This document shows positions 7,286 through 14,063 of a stretch of 18,754 nt of DNA, in pieces (within the stretch, counting starts at the first letter, position 1; each line of letters begins with the position of its first letter). The DNA comes from Firmicutes bacterium HGW-Firmicutes-10. Its GTDB lineage: Bacteria > Bacillota_I > Bacilli_A > Erysipelotrichales > Erysipelotrichaceae. The position numbers and the translations under genes were made by a program. Below the pieces are notes generated by a model. It was not told the DNA's origin and made no database searches. It worked only from the letters and a program-made list of their open reading frames with translations. The stretch lies in assembly GCA_002841605.1 (NCBI GenBank), contig PHAF01000018.1, forward strand, positions 5,005 to 23,758. Direction: 5' to 3'.

Positions 7286-7765
7286 ATGATTTCTGAAGCT
7301 GTAAAACTATTAAAAACCAGAAAGCTGCTTTTACAAGGTTTTGCCTTCTTTGCTTTCTTTATGGTGATTTATACGATGATTGACGGGTTTAACTTAAGCT
7401 ATTTGGCCATGCAACAACAATATGGCAGTTATCTTGTCGCTGTAAATATCTTGCTAAATGTCACGATGGCTTTCTTGAGTGCTTTATTGTTGAATCTCAG
7501 TACAGCCATGGCATCATTGAAAGGGAAGGACAGTAAAGGTTCTAATCTAAGTTTCGTGTCCGTGCTTTTCGGAATTCTTACATATGGATGCACACCCTGT
7601 GTCATCGCTTTCTTCGCTAGTGTCGGAATAGCTTTTTCGGTCATTGCTTTACCTTTAGCCGGACTTCCTTACAAACTGATATCATTGGTACTTATCGTCA
7701 TTGGTATATTATGGACCATACGCGAAATCAAGTTTGGCCAATGCAAAGTCAAATATTCTAACTAA
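7286..7765 (+). CDS. Small four-helix membrane protein with a CTPC motif, function unknown
   Basis: A 159-residue integral membrane protein. Hydrophobic segments lie at about 15-32, 47-75, 90-122 (probably two helices or a hairpin) and 130-147, with a Lys-rich C-terminal tail. The striking element is YGCTPCVIAFFASVG (100-114): a CxxC pair (C102, C105) at the start of a hydrophobic segment, followed by ALPLAGLPYK. Small proteins with CxPC or CPxC at a membrane helix include thiol-disulfide and heavy-metal transport families (CcdA-, MerT-like), but I cannot assign it to any of these. Single-gene unit: own extended -10 promoter, GAGGGA ribosome binding site, own terminator. Cys is otherwise rare here (only C152), supporting a functional pair. 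Confidence 0.8.
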   Translation: MISEAVKLLKTRKLLLQGFAFFAFFMVIYTMIDGFNLSYLAMQQQYGSYLVAVNILLNVTMAFLSALLLNLSTAMASLKGKDSKGSNLSFVSVLFGILTYGCTPCVIAFFASVGIAFSVIALPLAGLPYKLISLVLIVIGILWTIREIKFGQCKVKYSN

Positions 7766-7786
7766 CCACTTCAATGTGGTTTTTTT
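7764..7786 (+). terminator. Intrinsic terminator of the CTPC membrane protein gene
   Basis: AACCAC-TTCAAT-GTGGTT hairpin (7764-7781) running into T7; the 5' arm begins at the stop codon. Confidence 0.85.
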
Positions 7787-7796
7787 CTGCGAATCA

Positions 7797-7825
7797 TTGA
7801 AGTTATCATTGTCTGTATGTATACT
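7797..7825 (+). promoter_or_regulatory. Promoter of the GNAT gene
   Basis: TTGAAG (7797-7802), exactly 17 nt, then TATACT (7820-7825). Transcription would begin near 7832, downstream of the ATG at 7817, which therefore cannot be the start codon for this transcript. Confidence 0.65.
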
Positions 7826-7843
7826 TTCTTTGCGAGGTCAAAC

Positions 7844-8392
7844 ATGAAAAAACTTTCAAAAAAATTATTCAGCAGAAACATTATATTGCGACTTGTACAG
7901 AAAGAAGACAAATCATCTTATTATAATGCCGGTTTTCGTAGCATTGATTCACAGTCTATGTATTTTACTCAAACAAGCGCATCTTTCAGTGAAGATCAGA
8001 TTTACGGGTATATTGATAGAATTGTTGATGATGAAAACAGATATGACTTCCTAATAACTGATTCCTCGGGTGTAATATTCGGTGAATCTGTTTTGAATGA
8101 GATTGATTGGCAAAAACGAATCGCAAATTATCGAATCGTCTTATTTAATCAGAAGTATTTTGGTCGTGGTATCGGAAGTGAAGCCCTTTCTCTGTCAGTA
8201 AGTTTTGGGTTTGAAGAATTAGGATTGTTGCGAATCGAACTTGAAGTTTTCGGCTTTAACGAAAGAGCCATACGAGCATACAAGAAAGTTGGATTTGTCA
8301 CTGATGAAATCGAGGAAAATGTCAAATTGCTCGATGGAAGTCTTGGCTCAATTTATAAAATGAGCATTGAAAAGAGTCAATTTCAACAATAA
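7844..8392 (+). CDS. GNAT-family N-acetyltransferase (RimJ/RimL type)
   Basis: A 182-residue acetyl-CoA-dependent acetyltransferase. The acetyl-CoA loop is FNQKYFGRGIGSEA (101-114, R/Q-x-x-G-x-G pattern) and the C-terminal motif is EVFGFNERAIRAYKKVGF (134-151), whose N-E-RAI-AYKKVGF form is typical of RimJ/RimL-like enzymes. Substrate may be a ribosomal-protein N-terminus or a small amine; nothing here decides. The reading frame stays open upstream to an ATG at 7817, but that codon lies inside the promoter (-10 at 7820-7825), whereas the ATG at 7844 has GCGAGG at a proper distance. Transcribed alone; the hairpin just after the stop lacks a T-tract in this direction and mainly serves the convergent nqr operon. 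Confidence 0.85.
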   Translation: MKKLSKKLFSRNIILRLVQKEDKSSYYNAGFRSIDSQSMYFTQTSASFSEDQIYGYIDRIVDDENRYDFLITDSSGVIFGESVLNEIDWQKRIANYRIVLFNQKYFGRGIGSEALSLSVSFGFEELGLLRIELEVFGFNERAIRAYKKVGFVTDEIEENVKLLDGSLGSIYKMSIEKSQFQQ

Positions 8393-8414
8393 AAAACCAC
8401 TTTTTCAAGTGGTT
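8391..8414 (-). terminator. Intrinsic terminator of the nqr operon
   Basis: Hairpin with 8-bp arms AACCACTT (8395-8402) and AAGTGGTT (8407-8414) around a 4-nt loop. On the minus strand it runs into T6, so it ends nqrF transcripts. On the plus strand no T-tract follows, but the hairpin may still slow the convergent GNAT transcript. Confidence 0.85.
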
Positions 8415-8420
8415 CCGTAA

Positions 8421-9506
8421 TCAAGAAAATTTATCGAAGAATACGTGCTCGTCTTGAATATCGTGCTTCTTCAACACTTTGATACAAGCGTTGATCATCC
8501 CTGGAGATCCACATAAATATGCTTCTGCTTCTTTTAAATCTCCGGTCATCCGATCGACCACATCCGTAATCAATCCGACTTCTCCTGTCCAGTTTTCTTC
8601 AGGCTTTGGATCAGATAATGCCGGGATATATTGAAAATTCGGAAACTCTTCGGAAAGTTTTACAAACTCTTCGGTATAAAACAAGTCTTTCGTCGTTCTT
8701 GCCCCAAAAAAATACTTAACTTTTCGAGGCATTCCCTGATCTCTTAGATAATGCAATATTGAGCGAATCGGAGCTTTGCCTGATCCTCCCGCAATGCAAA
8801 TCATTTCCCGATCAGAATCTTCTTGTAGATAAAAGTGACCGAATGGTCCTGTGACGATGATTTTGTCGCCCATTTCCAAGGCTTTATGTACGAAGGTGGT
8901 CGCTTGACCATTGGGTACCATACGGATGATCATTTCAAGGTGATCTTTGTCTTTAGGATTGGATGCCATCGAGTAAGCGCGAATGACCTCAATCCCTGGT
9001 ACACGGATTTGAGCATATTGACCGGGTTTAAAGTCGATCTGCTCACCTTCTTTTAATTTGAATCTCACCAGCTTGATATCATAAGTCAAATCTTCAATAT
9101 AGTCAACGGTTGTTTCGTATTCCTTTGCGTTTAGTAACTCTTCAGGAATTTCGATTTTCATGTCGCCACGCACTTTTACCTGGCATGACAACCTGACTCC
9201 ACTGTCTCGTTCTTCTTGGCTGAGAAAGGGATCTTCGGTTGGCTTGATCTCGCCATCACCCCCTTCGATCAATCGGAATTTACACATTCCGCACGTCGCC
9301 TTGCCGCCGCAAGCCGATGGTAAAAAGACTTTGTTTTGACTCAGTGAAACCAATACACTGTCATCTCCCATAACGGGAATCTGAGTTTCTTGATTGATGG
9401 TGATCATTTTCTCACCACTGCCACCCATCAGCTTATCCACTAAAATCAAAATAAAGGTGATTATTAATAATATGCCAATCAAAACGATAGGTACGTAAAT
9501 ATTCAT
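8421..9506 (-). CDS. nqrF: NqrF-type NADH dehydrogenase subunit (2Fe-2S, FAD)
   Basis: Electron-entry subunit of a sodium-pumping-type NADH oxidoreductase: takes hydride from NADH on FAD and passes electrons to a 2Fe-2S cluster. Order of parts in 361 residues: one N-terminal membrane helix (about 5-25); plant-type ferredoxin domain with SACGGKATCGMC (C66, C72, C75) and RLSC (C108); FAD domain with RAYSMASNP (176-184); NAD domain with AGGSGKAPIRS (239-249) and CGSPGMI (332-338); ending FDKFS. This layout is diagnostic for NqrF and absent from RnfB/RnfC. NqrF is usually about 405 residues, so this is a compact form. Last gene of the operon, 9 nt after nqrE with AGGAGG, followed by a strong terminator. 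Confidence 0.92.
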   Translation of the reverse strand: MNIYVPIVLIGILLIITFILILVDKLMGGSGEKMITINQETQIPVMGDDSVLVSLSQNKVFLPSACGGKATCGMCKFRLIEGGDGEIKPTEDPFLSQEERDSGVRLSCQVKVRGDMKIEIPEELLNAKEYETTVDYIEDLTYDIKLVRFKLKEGEQIDFKPGQYAQIRVPGIEVIRAYSMASNPKDKDHLEMIIRMVPNGQATTFVHKALEMGDKIIVTGPFGHFYLQEDSDREMICIAGGSGKAPIRSILHYLRDQGMPRKVKYFFGARTTKDLFYTEEFVKLSEEFPNFQYIPALSDPKPEENWTGEVGLITDVVDRMTGDLKEAEAYLCGSPGMINACIKVLKKHDIQDEHVFFDKFS

Positions 9507-9515
9507 GAGAACCTC

Positions 9516-10094
9516 CTAAAAGCTCAGCCCGGTAAATCCTAGAAACGCAAGTGACAGGATTCCGAGAATGATGAATACGATTCCCTTACCAACCAACCCG
9601 CGCGGCACATCGCTTTGGATGGCAGCCATTTTTTCACGGACACCGGCAACGATGATGATTGCCATCATCCAACCCAGTGAAGAGGCGAAGGAGAATGTAG
9701 CGGTTTGAAGGAAATTGTAATTACGGTTGACGAAGAAAAGCGAAACAGCCAATACCACGCAGTTAACGGTGATCAATGGAAGAAAGATACCGAAAGATGA
9801 ATAGACTTTAGGCAAGTATTTTTCAATAAAGATTTCCAGAATTTGAACTGTTGCGGCGATGGTGATAATAAACACCAGCAGAGCTAAATTCGTTGTATTG
9901 GTTGCTTTTAATAGTAAGTAAATCGGATAGTTGATAATACCGGTAAGTGTTACGACGATAACAACAGCCAAACCCATCCCCTTGGCATTTTTAACGTTGG
10001 TAGAGATGGCAATCAACGGACACATACCCAAAATAAAGGTAAATGCGATATTGTTATTCAATAATGATGAAATAAAGAGATCAGTTAAGTTCAT
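9516..10094 (-). CDS. nqrE: NqrE/RnfA-type membrane subunit
   Basis: A 192-residue protein with six predicted membrane helices, matching NqrE/RnfA length. LGMCPLIAIST (22-32, C25) and TVNCVVLAV (109-117, C112) hold the two cysteines that in Vibrio NqrE and NqrD together coordinate an in-membrane iron-sulfur cluster. GVREKMAAIQSDVPRGLVGK (151-170) and the LAFLGFTGL tail are family-typical. NqrE and RnfA are homologous; neighbouring nqrF and the NqrD-like gene favour the Nqr name. Start at 10094 has GGAGGATCC just upstream and lies 11 nt after nqrD. Confidence 0.88.
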   Translation of the reverse strand: MNLTDLFISSLLNNNIAFTFILGMCPLIAISTNVKNAKGMGLAVVIVVTLTGIINYPIYLLLKATNTTNLALLVFIITIAATVQILEIFIEKYLPKVYSSFGIFLPLITVNCVVLAVSLFFVNRNYNFLQTATFSFASSLGWMMAIIIVAGVREKMAAIQSDVPRGLVGKGIVFIILGILSLAFLGFTGLSF

Positions 10095-10105
10095 ATGGAT
10101 CCTCC

Positions 10106-10729
10106 CTAAACAGTTTCATAATAGTGGATCCATTCGCGGATCAACCATATAAACAAACCTAGAACAAAGAAGCCGCCGGGTGCCAATGCCATGACTGCCC
10201 AAGTCGGAAACGTAACCGGCATGATTTGGATATTTAACAGCGTTCCAAAGGCCAGTAACTCACGAACGACGGATACCATCAGCAATACGAAAGTATATCC
10301 CATACCACTGGCAAATCCGTCAATCAACGAATATCGGACCGGATTACGTACAGCAAATGCTTCTGCGCGTCCCATAACGATACAATTAGTGATTATCAGA
10401 CCGACATATGCGCCAAGTGCTTTACTGATAGCCGGGAAGTAAGCGGATAAAAACATTTGTACGGCAATAACGAAGGTCGAAATGATGACCATGTAGGTTA
10501 CCATGCGGACTTTCGGAGGAATGAAATTACGGATCGCAGCAACAGCTGCGGAACTGGCCATAACTACGAAGGTTACGCCTAACCCCATCGCAATCGCATT
10601 TTCAACTTTGTTGGTGACGGCAAGTGAACTACAAATCCCCAACACAGCCACGACGACCGGGTTGTTGCGGGAGATGCCGTCTTTCATGATGTTATACCAC
10701 TTGGTATATTTTAGGCGGATAAGTTTCAT
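10106..10729 (-). CDS. nqrD: NqrD/RnfE-type membrane subunit
   Basis: A 207-residue six-helix membrane subunit, inverted-topology homologue of NqrE. GICSSLAVTNKVENA (31-45, C33) and LIITNCIVMGRAEAF (111-125, C116) match NqrD almost word for word and carry the cluster-binding cysteines. The end, LAPGGFFVLGLFIWLIREW (182-200), is closer to NqrD than to RnfE. NqrD sits beside NqrE at the core of the complex and is thought to form part of the ion/electron pathway. One base separates it from nqrC and its ribosome binding site (GGAGGG) lies inside the end of nqrC, so the two are translationally coupled. Confidence 0.9.
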   Translation of the reverse strand: MKLIRLKYTKWYNIMKDGISRNNPVVVAVLGICSSLAVTNKVENAIAMGLGVTFVVMASSAAVAAIRNFIPPKVRMVTYMVIISTFVIAVQMFLSAYFPAISKALGAYVGLIITNCIVMGRAEAFAVRNPVRYSLIDGFASGMGYTFVLLMVSVVRELLAFGTLLNIQIMPVTFPTWAVMALAPGGFFVLGLFIWLIREWIHYYETV

Positions 10730-10730
10730 G

Positions 10731-11321
10731 TTATTGCCCTCCTAACTGCGCTAAAGCACTCAGTACATCAGCATAGCTGTCATTAAGAATTTGCTCAAAG
10801 GCTTTTGAGGTACGGGTAGCACCGGTAATGCTGTCGACTTCATTGGGTTTGTTTGGGGATGAATCCGGAATATTGATCTCAATTTTCGGGACAATCTTGA
10901 TACCGACATACTTCGCCAAGTATTTTAAATCAGCCACTACGCCACCCAACCCAGGAGTTTCTTCTTGTTGCATGATACGGATTTGACGAATCGTTTCCTT
11001 ATCATTTTCCAACGTGATTATTCCGATTATCGGACCCCAGACGCCGCCACCGCTAAACTGATAGCTGACGCGACCGGAGTTCTTTTCAATATAGAACGTA
11101 AACTCTCCGATTTCCTTCACTTCAATATTTTCATCAAATACGGTTGAAATATTTCCGGTATTAAAGGAAATATCATTTGCGCTGAGTACGATCGATTTCA
11201 GTTCATTTGCAGCATTGGCATCAATTAGCGGGCGAGTCCATATTTCCATACCCACAAATACGACGGATGTCAATGAACCCAGTATCAAAATGAACCAAAC
11301 CATTTTCAAATAACGTTTCAT
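10731..11321 (-). CDS. nqrC: NqrC/RnfG-type subunit with covalent FMN site
   Basis: A 196-residue protein with one N-terminal membrane anchor (about 7-27) and an extracytoplasmic FMN-binding domain. DSITGATRTSKAF (163-175) contains the flavinylation motif; T169 would carry FMN through a phosphoester bond made by an ApbE-type flavin transferase (none in the window). GGGVWGPIIG (91-100) and EETPGLGG (120-127) are the other conserved marks. NqrC is usually about 255 residues and RnfG about 205, so by length this is RnfG-like. It overlaps nqrB by 4 nt (ATGA). Confidence 0.88.
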   Translation of the reverse strand: MKRYLKMVWFILILGSLTSVVFVGMEIWTRPLIDANAANELKSIVLSANDISFNTGNISTVFDENIEVKEIGEFTFYIEKNSGRVSYQFSGGGVWGPIIGIITLENDKETIRQIRIMQQEETPGLGGVVADLKYLAKYVGIKIVPKIEINIPDSSPNKPNEVDSITGATRTSKAFEQILNDSYADVLSALAQLGGQ

Positions 11322-12244
11322 TGGGATACCTCCGAGAACTTCTGGTTGATTTTCATGCTGTCAATAATCGGGGCTAGTGCATTCATAATGATAACAGCAA
11401 ATACGACGCCTTCCGGAAATGTTGCAAAATTGCGGATGATTACAGTGATCAATCCTATTCCGATACCATAGATTATCTTAGAATATGGATATTTGGGTGC
11501 AGTTGAGGCATCGGATACCAAAAAGAATGCCGCAAACATAACACCACCGACCAATAAGGAAAGTAATGGATCCTTGAATTTATCTGGCGATAGCAAACCG
11601 CCGGCAAAATTTACGACAAAGATTGTTGTTAAAAATGCCAAAGGGGCTTTCCAGTCAATGATTTTCAATAAAATCAATAATAACCCCAACACAATTATGC
11701 CCAAACGGAAGGTTTCCCCAATCGTACCTGGGACATTGCCAAGCAATAAGTCCGTGACTGAATAAGGAAATTCGATTCCTCGGTTAAGTGTGATCAATGG
11801 CGTTGCGGTTGCGACGACATCTTCAGTGACCGGGTTTAACCATTTTGTAAGCATATAGGGAGGGAATGCAAAATATAAAAACAGGATGCCGACAACAGAA
11901 GGATGGAATACATTCTTCCCCAATCCTCCGAAGATAGCTTTTCCAAAGAATACACCGAAGGTCGATCCGATGGCGGCCATCCACCATGTGGCTGTCGGTG
12001 GCATCATTAATGCAAAAATCAAAGGAACAATGATCCATGCGTTTTCGATGGTTTTCTTTCGAACCTTAGCGAATACAACTTCTACCAGAAATGCAAAGGC
12101 TATGGATATACCTGTAATCAAAAGAACATTTAATCCAAAAATATACGTGGCATAAAGCAAAAGTACCCCAAGTGCGGATGCAAACACAATCAGATTTCTC
12201 TGTGATGGCACCTCGTTAGGGTTTGAGGATTGACTTGAAATCAT
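11318..12244 (-). CDS. nqrB: NqrB/RnfD-type membrane subunit with covalent FMN site
   Basis: A 308-residue polytopic subunit. GGLGKNVFHPSVVG (106-119) matches the NqrB/RnfD GGxGxNxFNPA loop; TATPLI (146-151) is the expected FMN-attachment site with T148 as flavin carrier; the C-terminal VIIRNFATFPEGVVFAVIIM (268-287) and NALAPIID are conserved. NqrB is usually about 410 residues and RnfD about 320-350; this protein lacks the long N-terminal region of NqrB and is closer to RnfD in size. It is the first gene of the five-gene operon: no nqrA or rnfC precedes it, and the leader upstream is non-coding. Its ribosome binding site (GTGGTG) is weaker than those of the downstream genes. Confidence 0.85.
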   Translation of the reverse strand: MISSQSSNPNEVPSQRNLIVFASALGVLLLYATYIFGLNVLLITGISIAFAFLVEVVFAKVRKKTIENAWIIVPLIFALMMPPTATWWMAAIGSTFGVFFGKAIFGGLGKNVFHPSVVGILFLYFAFPPYMLTKWLNPVTEDVVATATPLITLNRGIEFPYSVTDLLLGNVPGTIGETFRLGIIVLGLLLILLKIIDWKAPLAFLTTIFVVNFAGGLLSPDKFKDPLLSLLVGGVMFAAFFLVSDASTAPKYPYSKIIYGIGIGLITVIIRNFATFPEGVVFAVIIMNALAPIIDSMKINQKFSEVSQ

Positions 12245-12313
12245 TGAATCACCACTTTCTAATATGAGATTTCACATAGAATATAAGAATATCTTCCCCG
12301 AATATTCGATTTG

Positions 12314-12342
12314 AGTATATCACATTCATTTCTCATGTTTAA
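12314..12342 (-). promoter_or_regulatory. nqr operon promoter
   Basis: On the minus strand TTAAAC (12337-12342), 17 nt, then TATACT (12314-12319) with an upstream TGA making an extended -10. Distance to the nqrB start is about 70 nt. Confidence 0.6.
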
Positions 12343-12386
12343 GTGATATACATTATCGATATCAATGATAAAAAACCCACTAAATA

Positions 12387-12401
12387 GTGCAATTTCTCGA
12401 T
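12387..12401 (+). repeat. 15-bp direct repeat, copy 1 (nqr upstream region)
   Basis: GTGCAATTTCTCGAT, identical to the copy at 12477-12491 and in the same orientation. It lies about 45 bp upstream of the nqr -35 box, and its left end overlaps the 12378-12389 hairpin. Confidence 0.8.
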
Positions 12402-12476
12402 ATTTTCACAATCTTGTTTTTTTCATTTCTTTCGATAGAAAAAGGGTCCGAAATCATGATCATACCGGTCTCGTCT

Positions 12477-12491
12477 GTGCAATTTCTCGAT
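12477..12491 (+). repeat. 15-bp direct repeat, copy 2 (nqr upstream region)
   Basis: GTGCAATTTCTCGAT, exactly 90 bp from copy 1. The match continues for one mismatch and then TTTT. Confidence 0.8.
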
Positions 12492-12588
12492 TTTTTATCA
12501 TTCTATAATATCATTGTAACGGAAATTTCTTGTTTTTCATAGTGATATTATGGTTCGATTTCAACTCACATTGCTGTTTTACTTCATT

Positions 12589-12610
12589 AAAAAAGACCGC
12601 TTTCGCGGTC
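12589..12610 (-). terminator. Intrinsic terminator of the amino-acid-type ABC operon
   Basis: Minus-strand hairpin GACCGC-GAAA-GCGGTC (12595-12610) followed by T6; begins at the stop codon of the ATPase gene. Confidence 0.9.
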
Positions 12611-13329
12611 TACTCCATAACGAATTCAACGAATTCTTTGAGTGACTCTGTTTTAGGGTTTTCCAATATGGATGTTGGTCCATGTTCTACGATGCGACCA
12701 TCTTCCATGTAAAGAATATAGTCAGCAACTTTCTTGGCAAATCCAAGCTCATGAGTAACGATGACGAATCGCATATTCTTCTCTCTTAACTTCAGAATCG
12801 TACGCAGTACTTCTCGCGTCAAGATCGGATCGAGTGCGGATGTTGGTTCATCAAGAAACATGACCTCCGGATTTATGGCTAAACTGCGAATGATTGAAAC
12901 GCGTTGAGCTTGACCACCGGATAACTGAATCGGTTTCTTGTTCATATGCTCAACCAGTTCAAATTGTGTCAACAGATCGATGGCGAGTTTAGTCGCTTCT
13001 TGAGGAGTTTTATTGTGCACTTTCTCAAGCACCAGCGTAATATTGCGTAGGGCTGTAAGATGCGGGAACAAGTTGTGAGACTGAAACACAAATCCGACTT
13101 TTTTATAGTAATCCTTTGCTTCGGTCAGTACAACGTCAATGTCGTTGACAAAGATTTCGCCTGCATCCGGATTTTCGATTTTGGACATCAATCGCAACAA
13201 AGTTGACTTTCCGGCACCACTGGGACCGATAATCGCGATAGCTTCCGCATGTTCCAGTTTTAGTGATATATCTTGTAAGATTGCTTTCCCATGATATGAA
13301 TGATTGATATTATTTAAGTTTATTTTCAT
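12610..13329 (-). CDS. Polar amino acid-type ABC transporter ATPase
   Basis: A 239-residue ATPase that would power the adjacent permease from the cytoplasmic face. Walker A GPSGAGKST (35-43), Q-loop VFQSHNLFPH (81-90, Q83), signature LSGGQAQRV (136-144), Walker B VMFLDEPTSALD (156-167) and switch His VTHELGF (H193) are all intact; the sequence is of the GlnQ/HisP class. The frame is open to an ATG at 13353 inside the permease gene, but the ATG at 13329 overlaps the permease stop as ATGA and has GAAGGTG at the right distance, so 13329 is preferred. Last gene of a three-gene operon closed by a strong terminator. Confidence 0.92.
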   Translation of the reverse strand: MKINLNNINHSYHGKAILQDISLKLEHAEAIAIIGPSGAGKSTLLRLMSKIENPDAGEIFVNDIDVVLTEAKDYYKKVGFVFQSHNLFPHLTALRNITLVLEKVHNKTPQEATKLAIDLLTQFELVEHMNKKPIQLSGGQAQRVSIIRSLAINPEVMFLDEPTSALDPILTREVLRTILKLREKNMRFVIVTHELGFAKKVADYILYMEDGRIVEHGPTSILENPKTESLKEFVEFVME

Positions 13330-14063
13330 ACAGACACCTTCTTTTCTATCCATCTAGATAGAGCGACCAAGGGTATCGTCATTAACAGATAAGTCACAAA
13401 CATCAACAGATAACCTTCGACATAGAGTAATAGGTTTGCTTGAATACGGTCGATTTGGAAGTACAGTTCTTTGACTCCGATGACGCTGAGTAAGCTGCTT
13501 CCTTTTATGATAAAGGTCAGATTTCCGATCAATGGAGGAAAGATTACTTTTAGAATTTGGGGGATGATGATATATCGGTATGCCTGAGACTTACTGAAGC
13601 CAAGCACTTGAATCGCTTGGTACTGATTGGCATCAATGGATTCCATTGCGCCAAGTAAGACACTTTTCATATATGGAGCCATATAAAGGCTGAATGCCAG
13701 TATGCCGACGTTTAAGCGATTGTTTATGCCCATCGGGATGGCGATGAAGTAGTACATAGCGATAATAAATACGATCAATGGTGAGCCGAAGACGATTTCA
13801 TCGAAAATCCGGCCGACATAACGGAAGAATGGTAATTTAGATACAGAGGCCAGGTACAGTACAAATCCGGTGAACATGCTGAAGAAGAGTGAGGCCAAGC
13901 TGATATAAAGCGTCAAAAGCCAGCTCTGGAAAATTTCCGGACCGGCTGGCCATAGACGTGTCATATCAAAGTTTTCTTTTCCTGGGTAGGAGTAGGCAAT
14001 AAAGAAGACCAACAGGCCGTATAATGCCAATGCCAGCAGGAAATGAATACTTTTTTTAATCAT
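13326..14063 (-). CDS. Polar amino acid-type ABC transporter permease
   Basis: A 245-residue membrane protein with about five to six helices and the family N-terminal Trp/Pro-rich segment before the core. The coupling (EAA-type) loop is YQAIQVLGFSKSQAYRYIIIP (148-168), which contacts the ATPase. FGSPLIVFIIAMYYF (92-106) occupies the place of the usual RGxPLLxQLF-type segment, with FG for RG. Only one permease gene is present, so it probably works as a homodimer. The start at 14063 overlaps the end of the binding-protein gene by 8 nt, and its own stop overlaps the ATPase start, so the three genes are translationally coupled. Confidence 0.9.
   Translation of the reverse strand: MIKKSIHFLLALALYGLLVFFIAYSYPGKENFDMTRLWPAGPEIFQSWLLTLYISLASLFFSMFTGFVLYLASVSKLPFFRYVGRIFDEIVFGSPLIVFIIAMYYFIAIPMGINNRLNVGILAFSLYMAPYMKSVLLGAMESIDANQYQAIQVLGFSKSQAYRYIIIPQILKVIFPPLIGNLTFIIKGSSLLSVIGVKELYFQIDRIQANLLLYVEGYLLMFVTYLLMTIPLVALSRWIEKKVSV

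Larger units (their letters stand above)
12245..12609. other. Long non-coding region upstream of the nqr operon
   Basis: About 365 bases with no credible ORF: every minus-strand ATG I followed here stops within about 15 codons. It holds the terminator of the ABC operon at its right end, the nqr promoter at 12314-12342 with a leader of about 63 nt, a 15-bp direct repeat in two copies 90 bp apart, and a small minus-strand hairpin with a T6 run (12370-12389). In this compact region it is the longest stretch without a gene and is likely regulatory. Confidence 0.6.

Noticed and set aside
7817..7843. Upstream ATG that would lengthen the GNAT protein by nine residues
   Set aside because: It lies inside the predicted promoter -10 and has no ribosome binding site; the ATG at 7844 has one.
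12401..12417. Possible Rex (redox repressor) operator upstream of nqr
   Set aside because: Only a TTTCACAA half-site is present; the other arm of the Rex palindrome is missing, so it is not called.
12245..12609. Hidden small gene or degraded nqrA upstream of nqrB
   Set aside because: All minus-strand start codons checked lead to stops within about 15 codons, and no NqrA-like or RnfC-like peptide was recognised.
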